DNA of 19,967 nucleotides from Eubacterium sp. (GTDB lineage Bacteria; Bacillota; Clostridia; Oscillospirales; Acutalibacteraceae). The notes below the pieces were generated by a model. The model saw only the letters and a program-made list of their open reading frames with translations, did not search any database and was not told where the DNA came from. A program made the translations under genes and the position numbers. Shown here piece after piece: positions 1-7,800 of this stretch (within the stretch, counting starts at the first letter, position 1; each line of letters begins with the position of its first letter). Where the stretch lies: assembly GCA_029059925.1 (NCBI GenBank), contig JAIDVA010000385.1, positions 1-19,967 of the forward strand, read 5' to 3'.

Positions 1-240
1 CTGATTACTCTTTATTGCCTATAAGAAAACGAATCAGGGGGAAGGCATACGCCAATTCCCCCTAATAACCCCCTCTTTAATGTTGTGCCGCGCGTACTCG
101 CGCACACAGCGGCACAGGCAGCGTTATCTTTTCTTTCGTAGGGGGGCACAGTGTGCCCTGCCAACATTATCGTTGTCCCCACGGGCGATCAATGATCGCC
201 CCTACGGTAATACCTCAACCCAACACTAAACTATAATTTA
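1..240. repeat. GC-rich palindromic repeat cluster (REP/MITE-like), no gene
   Basis: No coding region is visible here. Three adjacent GC-rich inverted-repeat blocks stand out from AT-rich flanks. Block 1: GGGGGAA at 37-43 pairs with TTCCCCC at 56-62, with inner GGC/GCC. Block 2: GTGCCGC at 85-91 pairs with GCGGCAC at 109-115, and an alternative inner stem joins GCGCG (90-94) to CGCGC (99-103). Block 3 (137-206) is bounded by the 8-base inverted repeat CGTAGGGG/CCCCTACG. It contains two near-perfect hairpins: GGGCACA/TGTGCCC at 144-158 and GGGCGATCA/TGATCGCCC at 183-201. Compact elements with CGTAGGGG ends are, from memory, dispersed many times in Oscillospiraceae genomes. I infer a small non-autonomous repeat. 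No target-site duplication was identified. Confidence 0.6.
137..206. repeat. Palindromic element with CGTAGGGG terminal inverted repeats
   Basis: The ends are an exact 8-base inverted repeat, CGTAGGGG at 137-144 and CCCCTACG at 199-206. Inside are a 7-bp hairpin (144-150 with 152-158) and a 9-bp hairpin (183-191 with 193-201). The 70-base size, terminal inverted repeats and internal dyads fit a REP- or MITE-type intergenic repeat. It could also act as a transcription roadblock downstream of the minus-strand operon. A single copy lies in the window, so dispersion cannot be shown here. Confidence 0.6.
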
Positions 241-261
241 TAATAGCTTAAAACACAAAAA

Positions 262-287
262 GAGAGGCAGTCTTTCAACTGCCTCTC
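262..287 (-). terminator. Bidirectional-looking intrinsic terminator after the minus-strand operon
   Basis: GAGAGGCAG (262-270) pairs perfectly with CTGCCTCTC (279-287), giving a 9-bp stem with an 8-base loop. On the minus strand the stem is followed by TTTTGTGTTTT (from 251-261). On the plus strand it is followed by CCCTATTTTTT. It begins 10 bases beyond the stop codon of the small peptide gene at 297-413 and is the natural end of the 377-aa/971-aa/38-aa transcription unit. Confidence 0.85.
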
Positions 288-296
288 CCCTATTTT

Positions 297-413
297 TTAG
301 AGATCGCCGCCATCGCCTTGTTCGATGCCGCCGGTCCAGCCAGATGTTGTCATAACATCCATTGCCTGGAACTCTTCAACCTGTGAAACAGGCTTTGTAT
401 ACATTTCTTTCAT
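297..413 (-). CDS. 38-aa peptide of unknown function (possible secreted or modified peptide precursor)
   Basis: This is a short reading frame with ATG at 413-411 and TAA at 299-297. An excellent Shine-Dalgarno sequence (AAGGAGGA, around 420-427) sits about 7 bases before the start, and the gene begins 21 bases after the stop of the 971-aa gene, so it is very likely the last gene of that operon. The peptide starts MKEMYTKPVSQVEEF and has a central DVMTTSGWTGG stretch. It ends in an acidic, Gly-rich tail (GDGGDL) and has no Cys, no hydrophobic signal segment and no transmembrane helix. The opening resembles, from memory, short 'Y-x-K-P-x-(x)-x-V-x-x-F-x-x-x-D-V-x-T-x-S' peptides common in gut Firmicutes genomes, whose function I do not know. 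A charged leader followed by a Gly/Ser/Thr/Trp core would fit a ribosomally made modified peptide, but no maturation enzyme is present here. Coding status is well supported by the ribosome site and spacing; function is unknown. Confidence 0.72.
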   Translation of the reverse strand: MKEMYTKPVSQVEEFQAMDVMTTSGWTGGIEQGDGGDL

Positions 414-419
414 TACTTA

Positions 420-427
420 GTCCTCCT
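420..427 (-). promoter_or_regulatory. Ribosome binding site of the 38-aa peptide gene
   Basis: On the minus strand the bases read AAGGAGGA, a near-perfect anti-16S match, about 7 bases before the ATG at 413. It lies between the stop codon at 435-437 and the small gene. There is no other reason for such a site here, so it is the main support for translation of the peptide. Confidence 0.8.
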
Positions 428-434
428 TTATAGA

Positions 435-3350
435 TTAAGCCATAGTAGCATAATCGAATGTCTGAGGCTCAGCATAAACAACCTGAGTTGCACCGTTAGC
501 GTCAACATAAGCAAGGAATGCTCTTGCAGTTAATACGCCTGTGCCATCTGCACTACCTACTGTAAGTGCAAACTGCTCAGCATTTGTTGCGCAATAGTAA
601 GCCTTAACAGCTGAACCAGCCTTAACATCAGCAAGAGTGATGTCGTTGTTTGCAAGGTTCTTACCATATACGAAACCAGCATTTACATATGTGCAATCAG
701 CTGTCATTGTACGAGTTGCAAGGAAGGAAGCCTTTGTCTTACCATCCACAACTACCTTTGATACGTCTACAGCTGCAACCTGAGGTTTAACTGTTGTTAC
801 GTCATCAAATACAGGAACTACTGTTACGTCTGAACCTACATAGAATGTGTAAGACTCACCGTAAGCAACTGTAGCGCCGTTGATTGTCCAAGCCTTTGCA
901 CCCTCAGCTGTTACTGTTACAAGTGTATCGTATTCAACACCCTCAAGTACATCAGCAACTGCCTCTGCACCGGCTGTGATTGAGCAACCGGTAGCTGTTA
1001 CTGTGTAACCAGCTGTCTCGTTCTTCTCATATACTGCCTGGATTGTTGTTGCACCAGTAATAGTTGTTACATCTTCTACTGACCAACCAACAAAGGTGTA
1101 GCCTGCAATTGCAGGAGCCTTAACTGCATCAAGATTAATCTCAGCACCGCTTGTTACTTCCTGAGTAGCAAAGATGTTGCCATATCTGTCAGCAAATACA
1201 ACTGTGAACTTCTCAGCTGCGTTCTGGAATACAGGAACATATGTGATATCAGCAAGAGCCTTAACTGTTACGTTAGCAGCAGTTGATACAAGCTTGCCAT
1301 CTACGTTCCAACCAACGAATACAGCACCCTCTACAGGTGTTGCTGTAAGAACAACGTCTGCGTTAGGAGCACAGTTAGCTGTTACAGCCTCATCCTCTAC
1401 TGCAAGACCCTTAACTGTTGCTGTACCAAGAGCTGAAGGAGTAACAGTTACCTTAATACCCTCAAGAACAGGAGTTGTGAAGTGCTCTGAAGAAATAACT
1501 GCGTTACATACTTCACAGCGAACTACCATGTCATATGAGCCTTCGTTGTCATAATCAGCTGCTACTTCATTTTCCATAGCTGCTGCCATTGGTGTATGAG
1601 CAACTGTATCCTTAGAAATTACTGTACCGGCCTTAACGATTTCGCCGCAAGCGCAAACTTCATCACCTGTGTAACCGTCCTTAGCACAAGTAGCAGCTTC
1701 TGCACCAACGATTGTTGTTGGACCAACATGGTTGTTCTTATCCTTACCAATAGACTCAGTCTTTGTATGATCTTTATCATTTGCGCAAGTATAGGTCTTT
1801 ACACCCTCAGTCTGGCAAGTTGCAACTGTTGTTACAACACCATCATCCCAAGCGTGACCTGTCTTAGTAATTGTTGCTGTAGTTGTCTCAGTCTCGTCAC
1901 ATCTTACGCACTTTGTAACGATAGTTCTTTCACCATCTGCTTCACAAGTAGCTTCCTTGGTTACTTTGTCGCTGATAACTGTGCCTTTAACGAAATCGTG
2001 ACCGAGAGCTGAACCTGTTGATTCTGTGTAAGAATCACCACAAGCACAAGTCCAAACGATTGTACCCGGCTTTGTGCAGTCAGCGCCGATTGTTTCTGAT
2101 GTATAAGAACAAGCAACTACGTCTGTAGCGTCACATCTTGTACACTGAACATTGTGCTTGCCAGACTCAGCGTTAGCTGTTACTTTGCCTGTGAAATCGT
2201 GACCAAGCTTTGTGTTTTCAATTGTCTTGTCAGATGTTAAAGCATCACACTTGCCATCTGCATTTGAACATGTGTAGTGCTCAACCTTATCAGTTGTACA
2301 AGTAGCATCTGTTGTGCTTGTGAGCTGATAGTCATGTGTATGAGGTACATCAGGCTCATCGCCATTGCTGTAGTTCTCCCAAACCTCAGCAAATACTGAA
2401 TAAGCTTCTGCTGAACCGGGAGCAGCATTGATAAGAACGTTTGTATAAGTGCCGCCTTCAAGCTCATCTGTTACAGAAGTATCATAAGGTAAAGCAATTG
2501 TACCTGTACGCGGATTTCTGTTATAAGTAAGAACATCCTTAAGGTCACAGTCCTTAAGAACTCTGAATGTTACAGTACCTACGATGATACCATACTTACC
2601 CGTGCCAATATCAGCTGCTTTACCGATATAAGTAGAAGAAGTAGGACAATCACCGATTCTTGTAGTAGAAAGTGACATATAAAATTCGTGATTTGCATCA
2701 CTTACACCGGAATTACCTGCAACCATTGTAGTATAAAGGTTGCCGCCGGTTCTTGTAACCTTGGAAGCTTGCTCCCAAGTATCACCGGCATTTGCTGTTG
2801 GGTTCTTAGCATAGTAACCCATCTCAAGGAACTCAGGATTCCAATTCGCCATAACCATACAAGATGCGAGAATATCAAATCCACCCATTTCATATGTTAC
2901 AGCGATACGCTGACCTGCCTTAAGCTGACCCGGATTTAAAATAGTTCCTGTTGCATTAACCTTGTCAAAAGTTAATGTTTTGTTATATCCATAATACTTA
3001 TTGTAATAAGCCTGTGCACCACTTGTACCGCCGGCAATACCGTCTTCACCAAGGCTGGTAACAGTAACAGCCAGAACAGGCTTGTAGTTTTCACGAAGGT
3101 CAGGAGCTCCCTCGTTAATATCAACATATCCCTCATCTTGAGTCACCATAAAGTCTTCAAGATACTGAGCGCCTTCATCATCATCTGCAAAGCCAATATA
3201 ATCAGGCTCAGCAGTAATATCAGAAAGTGCTACACCATCTTCTACCCACCACTCTTTAGCATCTCTTGCAAAAGCAGTGAAAGGTAAAGAAAAGGCAACC
3301 ATAAGAACAGCGAGGAGACATGCCAGCGCTTTTCTAAATGTTTTTTTCAC
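435..3350 (-). CDS. 971-aa secreted modular surface protein: cohesin-like domain, Cys/His repeats, InlB-like B-repeats
   Basis: The start is GTG (3350-3348), chosen because AAGGAGG (3366-3360) lies 9 bases upstream and the signal peptide begins at once. Residues 1-29 form the signal peptide (hydrophobic core, cleavage after AFA). Residues about 90-315 form a beta-rich domain with the look of the cohesin/CBM-like fold (a KAGQRIAVTYEM strand near 144-155, a GIIVGTVTFRV strand near 254-264). Residues about 338-625 hold several degenerate repeats of roughly 45-60 aa with paired cysteines (C403-C406, C435-C437, C481-C484, C566-C568, C612-C615), each usually ending in GHDF or GHAW. Residues 632-708 and 714-775 are InlB-like B-repeats (FVGWNVDG, YTFVGWSV), with a third diverged copy at 781-848. 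Residues about 862-971 form a final Ig-like domain. No sortase signal, membrane anchor, dockerin or catalytic motif is visible. The gene sits 29 bases after the 377-aa gene and ahead of the 38-aa peptide gene. I infer an adhesin or scaffold role; the ligand is unknown. Confidence 0.9.
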   Translation of the reverse strand: MKKTFRKALACLLAVLMVAFSLPFTAFARDAKEWWVEDGVALSDITAEPDYIGFADDDEGAQYLEDFMVTQDEGYVDINEGAPDLRENYKPVLAVTVTSLGEDGIAGGTSGAQAYYNKYYGYNKTLTFDKVNATGTILNPGQLKAGQRIAVTYEMGGFDILASCMVMANWNPEFLEMGYYAKNPTANAGDTWEQASKVTRTGGNLYTTMVAGNSGVSDANHEFYMSLSTTRIGDCPTSSTYIGKAADIGTGKYGIIVGTVTFRVLKDCDLKDVLTYNRNPRTGTIALPYDTSVTDELEGGTYTNVLINAAPGSAEAYSVFAEVWENYSNGDEPDVPHTHDYQLTSTTDATCTTDKVEHYTCSNADGKCDALTSDKTIENTKLGHDFTGKVTANAESGKHNVQCTRCDATDVVACSYTSETIGADCTKPGTIVWTCACGDSYTESTGSALGHDFVKGTVISDKVTKEATCEADGERTIVTKCVRCDETETTTATITKTGHAWDDGVVTTVATCQTEGVKTYTCANDKDHTKTESIGKDKNNHVGPTTIVGAEAATCAKDGYTGDEVCACGEIVKAGTVISKDTVAHTPMAAAMENEVAADYDNEGSYDMVVRCEVCNAVISSEHFTTPVLEGIKVTVTPSALGTATVKGLAVEDEAVTANCAPNADVVLTATPVEGAVFVGWNVDGKLVSTAANVTVKALADITYVPVFQNAAEKFTVVFADRYGNIFATQEVTSGAEINLDAVKAPAIAGYTFVGWSVEDVTTITGATTIQAVYEKNETAGYTVTATGCSITAGAEAVADVLEGVEYDTLVTVTAEGAKAWTINGATVAYGESYTFYVGSDVTVVPVFDDVTTVKPQVAAVDVSKVVVDGKTKASFLATRTMTADCTYVNAGFVYGKNLANNDITLADVKAGSAVKAYYCATNAEQFALTVGSADGTGVLTARAFLAYVDANGATQVVYAEPQTFDYATMA

Positions 3351-3359
3351 TTAGAATTT

Positions 3360-3366
3360 CCTCCTT
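3360..3366 (-). promoter_or_regulatory. Ribosome binding site fixing the GTG start of the 971-aa gene
   Basis: The minus strand reads AAGGAGG, 9 bases before a GTG codon at 3350-3348. No ATG lies at a suitable distance, and the signal peptide starts directly at this GTG, so the site decides the start. Confidence 0.85.
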
Positions 3367-3379
3367 ATAAAATTTAAAA

Positions 3380-4513
3380 TTATTGAATAACAATCTCATC
3401 ATATGATGATGTGCCAATGCAGGAATATACAATAACAGCATCGTTAGGCGCTACACCATTATCACCATTAAGATCAAATACCTGATTATCTGAACCCAAA
3501 ACATTTGAATAAATATATACAACGTCATTTGGTGCAATACCGCCGTCTTTGTTAAAATCACAGGCGATAATCGGAATCTGACCATAGGTTATATCCGAGC
3601 CGTTAACCTTAACTGTAATATCGTCTCTTGTAACAGCATACTGAGAGGATATGGTTAAGTGATAAACACCGTCAGAGAGATTGTCTAACGTGAAACGGTT
3701 AACCGCTTCGTTATTTTCATTAACTGTTAAGGATGATGCTGTACATTTATCAGTCAGGAGATTACCTGCTGTATCATAAACATCAACCTTGTATTCGCCA
3801 TAGACAGGAATACCCTTGGTTGAACCATTGGTATCTGTCATAATGACCAAATCAGCAGTAACACTATGGCCGAGGCCGGGTGTTACATCGCATTTCATAG
3901 AATAAAGTCTACCGTCGTAGCCTTCAACAGAACTTACACCATCATCAACAATTGCATATTCATCCTTATAGCCGTCGCCATAGTCTGCCTGTGCAAAGGT
4001 GTGATTTGGATTCTCTGAAACTATGATTAAATTATCCGCATCCGGATCACAATCTGAAGCAAAGGTCATAGAAACCGTTGCAATTATATTATCATCCTGA
4101 TTAACAGCTGAGGAGTCCTCATTGGTTGAAATGAATCCGAATACGATATTACCGTCTGACAGCTTATAACCAATACTGTCAAACTGTGAATTTTCACCAT
4201 CTGAAAGAAGAGCAGACGGTGCATCAGCAACTGTTACCTGTTCGGTATCGTATGTTGCTGTAACCTGAAGAACCGATACCTCTGCCATGCCTGACAGAAC
4301 GAAGCTTACATCATATGTACCTGCAGGTAAATTGTCGCCGTCGAATTGAACGCCGTCCTTTTCATATGTGCAGTAAACCTCGGGAGAAGCTGTACCAAGA
4401 GTACCCGTTTGTGCATAGGAAACAAAGGGAATACTGATAAAAATCAGCATTACAGCTATGAAAACTAAGATGCCCATTAAGGCTGAGCTATTCATTTTAG
4501 CTTTAGCTTTCAT
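3380..4513 (-). CDS. 377-aa secreted protein: cohesin-like domain plus Ig-like/dockerin-like C-terminal pair
   Basis: ATG at 4513-4511 follows AAGGAGG (4527-4521) by 7 bases. Residues 1-35 are a signal peptide (Lys-rich start, long hydrophobic core, cleavage near SYA). Residues about 44-192 form a beta-rich domain resembling cohesin/CBM-like folds (AGTYDVSFVLSG at 64-75, VLQVTATYD at 81-89, NIIATVSMTF at 142-151). Residues about 207-312 are an Ig-like module. Residues 318-365 form a dockerin-like module with two EF-hand loops, D319-N321-D323-D330 and D347-N349-D351-D358, each followed by a helix containing YS. Both loops read G-(I/V)-A-P-N-D. C318 and C364 flank the module. The Ig-like plus dockerin pair closely matches the C-terminus of the 2069-aa protein upstream. 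Carrying both a cohesin-like and a dockerin-like part, it could be a small adaptor in a surface assembly; that is inference. No catalytic residues are recognisable. Confidence 0.9.
   Translation of the reverse strand: MKAKAKMNSSALMGILVFIAVMLIFISIPFVSYAQTGTLGTASPEVYCTYEKDGVQFDGDNLPAGTYDVSFVLSGMAEVSVLQVTATYDTEQVTVADAPSALLSDGENSQFDSIGYKLSDGNIVFGFISTNEDSSAVNQDDNIIATVSMTFASDCDPDADNLIIVSENPNHTFAQADYGDGYKDEYAIVDDGVSSVEGYDGRLYSMKCDVTPGLGHSVTADLVIMTDTNGSTKGIPVYGEYKVDVYDTAGNLLTDKCTASSLTVNENNEAVNRFTLDNLSDGVYHLTISSQYAVTRDDITVKVNGSDITYGQIPIIACDFNKDGGIAPNDVVYIYSNVLGSDNQVFDLNGDNGVAPNDAVIVYSCIGTSSYDEIVIQ
3417..3576. repeat. Dockerin-coding segment, copy 1 of a near-duplicate
   Basis: This segment aligns without gaps to 4881-5040 at an offset of 1464 bases. 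By hand count there are about 22 differences in 160 bases (about 86% identity). It encodes both EF-hand loops of the 377-aa protein. Many differences are at third codon positions, so protein identity is higher than DNA identity, as expected after duplication or gene conversion under purifying selection. Confidence 0.8.
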
Positions 4514-4843
4514 CAGTTAACCTCCTTAATTTAGACAGGTCACTCAAAATTAAAATTTTGGCTTCTCTGTTTTTTATAGTCTTGTTTTTTGTTTTGATTT
4601 TACAGCTTACGCTGCCAAATGAAATTGATCAATTTCACTTTAACCTACAATTGCAGGTAATCGTGAACGTTTATACTAAATGATATCTGCATAACTGAAA
4701 TTATGCACTCATATATCCTTCTTTGATAAAAGGGCAAGCTACACATCAACCATTTATTAGCAATCGAATGCACCTCAGTGCCGAACCGTTACAGCCCGGC
4801 ACCTTGGTTATAAATTCATATTAAGTTAATGTATAACTTTTCC
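4514..4843 (-). promoter_or_regulatory. 330-base gap rich in inverted repeats: leader of the 377-aa gene
   Basis: No gene is visible here. Read on the minus strand toward the 377-aa gene, it holds in order: GTGCCG/CGGCAC (4802-4779), TGCATAA/TTATGCA with a 6-base loop (4707-4688), ACCTGCAA/TTGTAGGT (4658-4643, one G-T pair), the perfect 18-base palindrome TGAAATTGATCAATTTCA (4637-4620), CAGC-GTAA-GCTG with a GNRA-type loop (4614-4603), and CAAAATT/AATTTTG (4560-4545). None has the U-tract of a terminator. A weak promoter candidate (TTCAGT, 18 bases, TATAAA) overlaps the TGCATAA hairpin. I matched it to no known riboswitch class. It could be a structured leader RNA, an mRNA stability element or a regulator-binding region. 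Confidence 0.5.
4620..4637. promoter_or_regulatory. Perfect 18-base palindrome (operator-like)
   Basis: TGAAATTGATCAATTTCA reads the same on both strands. It lies 107-124 bases upstream of the 377-aa start. A related sequence, TGAAAT-N6-ATTTCA, occurs at 11111-11128 upstream of the 2069-aa gene. It could be a repressor or activator site, or an RNA hairpin. No regulator is encoded in the window. Confidence 0.45.
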
Positions 4844-7800
4844 TTATCCAATAGCAACTGCTTCTAAGTTTGGTGTACCGATGCAGGAATATACAATAAC
4901 AGCGTCATTTGGTGCTACACCATTATCGCCGTTAAGGTCAAATGCCTGATTATCTGAACTCAAAACATTTGAATAAATCAATACTACATCGTTTGGTGCA
5001 ATACCACCATCACCGTTGAAATCACAAGCAATAATCGGAATTGCAGGACCTGTAATATCGCTTGTGCCTACATTAATTGTGATATCCTCACGTGTAAGAG
5101 CATAAGCAGATTCAATTTTAGCGGTATAAGTACCCGGAAGAAGATTGAAGCTGAAGGTGTTGTTAGCCTTTGACATTGCAAATGTCTCAGCAGCAACAAC
5201 ATTACCATCTGCACCATAAACGGTTACAGTATAATCACCATGAACAGGTGTGTTCTTTGTTGCACCATTAATATCAGTTGCAATAACGAGTGATGCGCTT
5301 ACATTGTAGCCATCCTCTGCAGCTGAAGGAACATCAAGAGCAATCTCTGCCTTCTGAAGAGCTGTATCAGCATTGTAGCAATTAGATACCTGTGCTGTAT
5401 AGTTCTCCTTCTGGTCAACCTGATAATAATTTCTGGTTGCATAAGCACTGTACTCTGCACTATGACCGTGCTGAGCAATGCTGATTGCATTAGCAAGGGC
5501 AGCTACATAAGCGTTCCATGTTTCATCTGAGTAAACAGTTGTGCCTTCGTTAACAAGTGTACCGTCAGCAGCCCAAGCACCATGTGCAGGATCTGCAGCA
5601 CCGGCAGCCTTCTTAACAGCTACACCATTTGCTGTTTCTACAACAGTCATTAACTTGTAATCATTGCCTGATGCACAAACGATTTCTGCCTCAAGCTGAT
5701 CACCAAGGTAACCACGCTCAACAACATTTGGCATTATATAGTTGTTAAAGAGACGAAGGTATTCATCAACCTGAGCAGATGAAAGTGAAGATACAGCAAC
5801 AGCTTCGGTAATATTAATACTGTCATTATTCATATAACTGTTGTATCTGCTGAATGGAATAGTATCAGTCTTTGTAACAGTCTGAGTTACAAGCTGACCC
5901 TTATCATCATAGATGTACTTGCCGTCATCATCAGTAACAGGCTCCTGGGAATCGTATGTGATTTCGATTGAGTATTCGCTCTCTACCTTCTTAGCAAGGT
6001 CAACCATCTTGTTGTATGTAACAACATCAAAGTTAACTGACTCAAGATTATTTCTTACGATAGAAACATTTGTAAGAAGCGGCTGAGCAATATCTGCCTT
6101 TACGTGCTCCTTAACATATTCCATTGTATAATCAAGGGAATCGTTAGCTCGTGTATAAATACCACGGTTATCTGTGTTGAGGTCGGTATTCGCAATAAGT
6201 CGCTCTGATGACTGAGGAATTGCAACAGTCCAATCATCAGCGTCGCGGACTTCCTTACCATTAGCATTGTAATGCTTAAACTGAATCTGGTTGAAGAGTT
6301 CGTCGCCATTTTCATTTGTAGCACGTTTGGTTGTATCACCATAATAAGGAGTTGCGTAACCTAAGTTCCAACCCTGTTCATAAGCAGGTGTGTTAACGTG
6401 TCTGAAGACACCGTCAACAGCAGTAACCTTTAAGCCTGCAGGATCTTCACCTCTTGCACTTGTAAGAGGTGCATTTGAATAGAGTGGAGATACAAAATCC
6501 TTATCAGCATAGTAGATACCGTTTGCAGAATTCAAGTAAATGCTATCGCGCATTGACTCAGGAATCTGATTGATATCGGTGATTGGCTGATAAGCTCTGT
6601 CACCTGTTTCAGATGCAGATGTTGCTGTTATAAACTGACGAGCTGTTTTGTCAGTAAGAGCTACAGCTGAATCAGGAGTAAGAGGTGTTGCACTTGCGCC
6701 GAATGCATCTGTAATAGCTGTTACGGCTCTGTCAAGTGTGTCACCGGTAAGGTCAGCATCTCTATAGTTGTTAAGTACATTCTTTATTTCAGTGAGCTTT
6801 GCACTGATTGTATTTGTGCTGCTTGTATCAGCAACAATAAATTTGAACTGGCCTGTAGTGGTATCACCATTATCGCTATAGAAAGCAATATTAGCTGTTA
6901 CATTTGTTGCAGGAACATTTGTAGAGCCATCATATGTGAGGAATCTTCCGTATGTACCGCTACGTGCCGGAATATCTGCAATCTTTGGATGGTTAACATA
7001 GAAACCGTCAACAGGGCCTCTCATTGAAACTGTATCAAAGAGTGTTATGAAAGAATAATTGCCGTTTGTCTTTAAGTACATATACTCAATCTCGCCTCTC
7101 TCATTCTGATGATAAGCAGCAATGATGCCATTATCAACAGCCTGCTGGAGAGTATAAGCGATATGAGTTCTTGTTACGAACTGGTCAAACTTACCTTCGT
7201 TGTTAGCATCCTTAATGAATGCTTCTCTTGCGGCATCAACCTCAGCTTCGGTTTTACCGTTGTTCCAGGTATTACCGCCGTCTGTTGAATAGTCGTAAGT
7301 GCCAATTAAGAGAAGGTTTCCTGTTGCCTTGTCGAATACAGGGATTGGGTTAGCAGAGCCAACTGTTACGTTTGTTTTTGTATTATCATCGTAAACGGTA
7401 GCATTATCAAAGTAGTACATACTCTCAAGTGTACGTGATCTGTTACTAGTACCGCCTGTTCTTATATTCTTTACTAAAATACCATAGTCATTAACTGCTG
7501 AAAGATTATCTGTACCGAGAACTACAGACTCAGGATAGTTAGCTATGAGTACTGTAGTTGTAGTTCCGCTTTTAACACTTGAAAAACGTGCAGTTGACTT
7601 TGTATATAAGCCACTACCATCAACGTTGATGGTCTGATTAGCCGTCTCTGTTTCACCGTTTTGTGGGAACCAATATATACCATTGCCGCTTCTGGAGTAG
7701 ATTACGTCTGACCAACCCTTTGCGATTGACATATACTGATAGTCACGTGCTTTAAGGTTTGTATGGATTGGCTGTGCATCTGCAGCATTTGATGCATAAA

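Noticed and set aside
1596..2012. Plus-strand 138-codon frame, Cys/Ser/Thr-rich, opposite the 971-aa gene
   Set aside because: It is the antisense shadow of the Cys/His repeats; no ribosome site, no terminator, and the minus frame has a signal peptide and clear domains.
4779..4802. GC-rich dyad after the 2069-aa gene as an intrinsic terminator
   Set aside because: The stem is only 6 bp with a long loop, and no T-run follows on the minus strand. Read-through to the 377-aa gene cannot be excluded.
4514..4843. Known riboswitch (cyclic-di-GMP, cobalamin or similar)
   Set aside because: I could not match the conserved core of any class I know; only generic dyads are visible.
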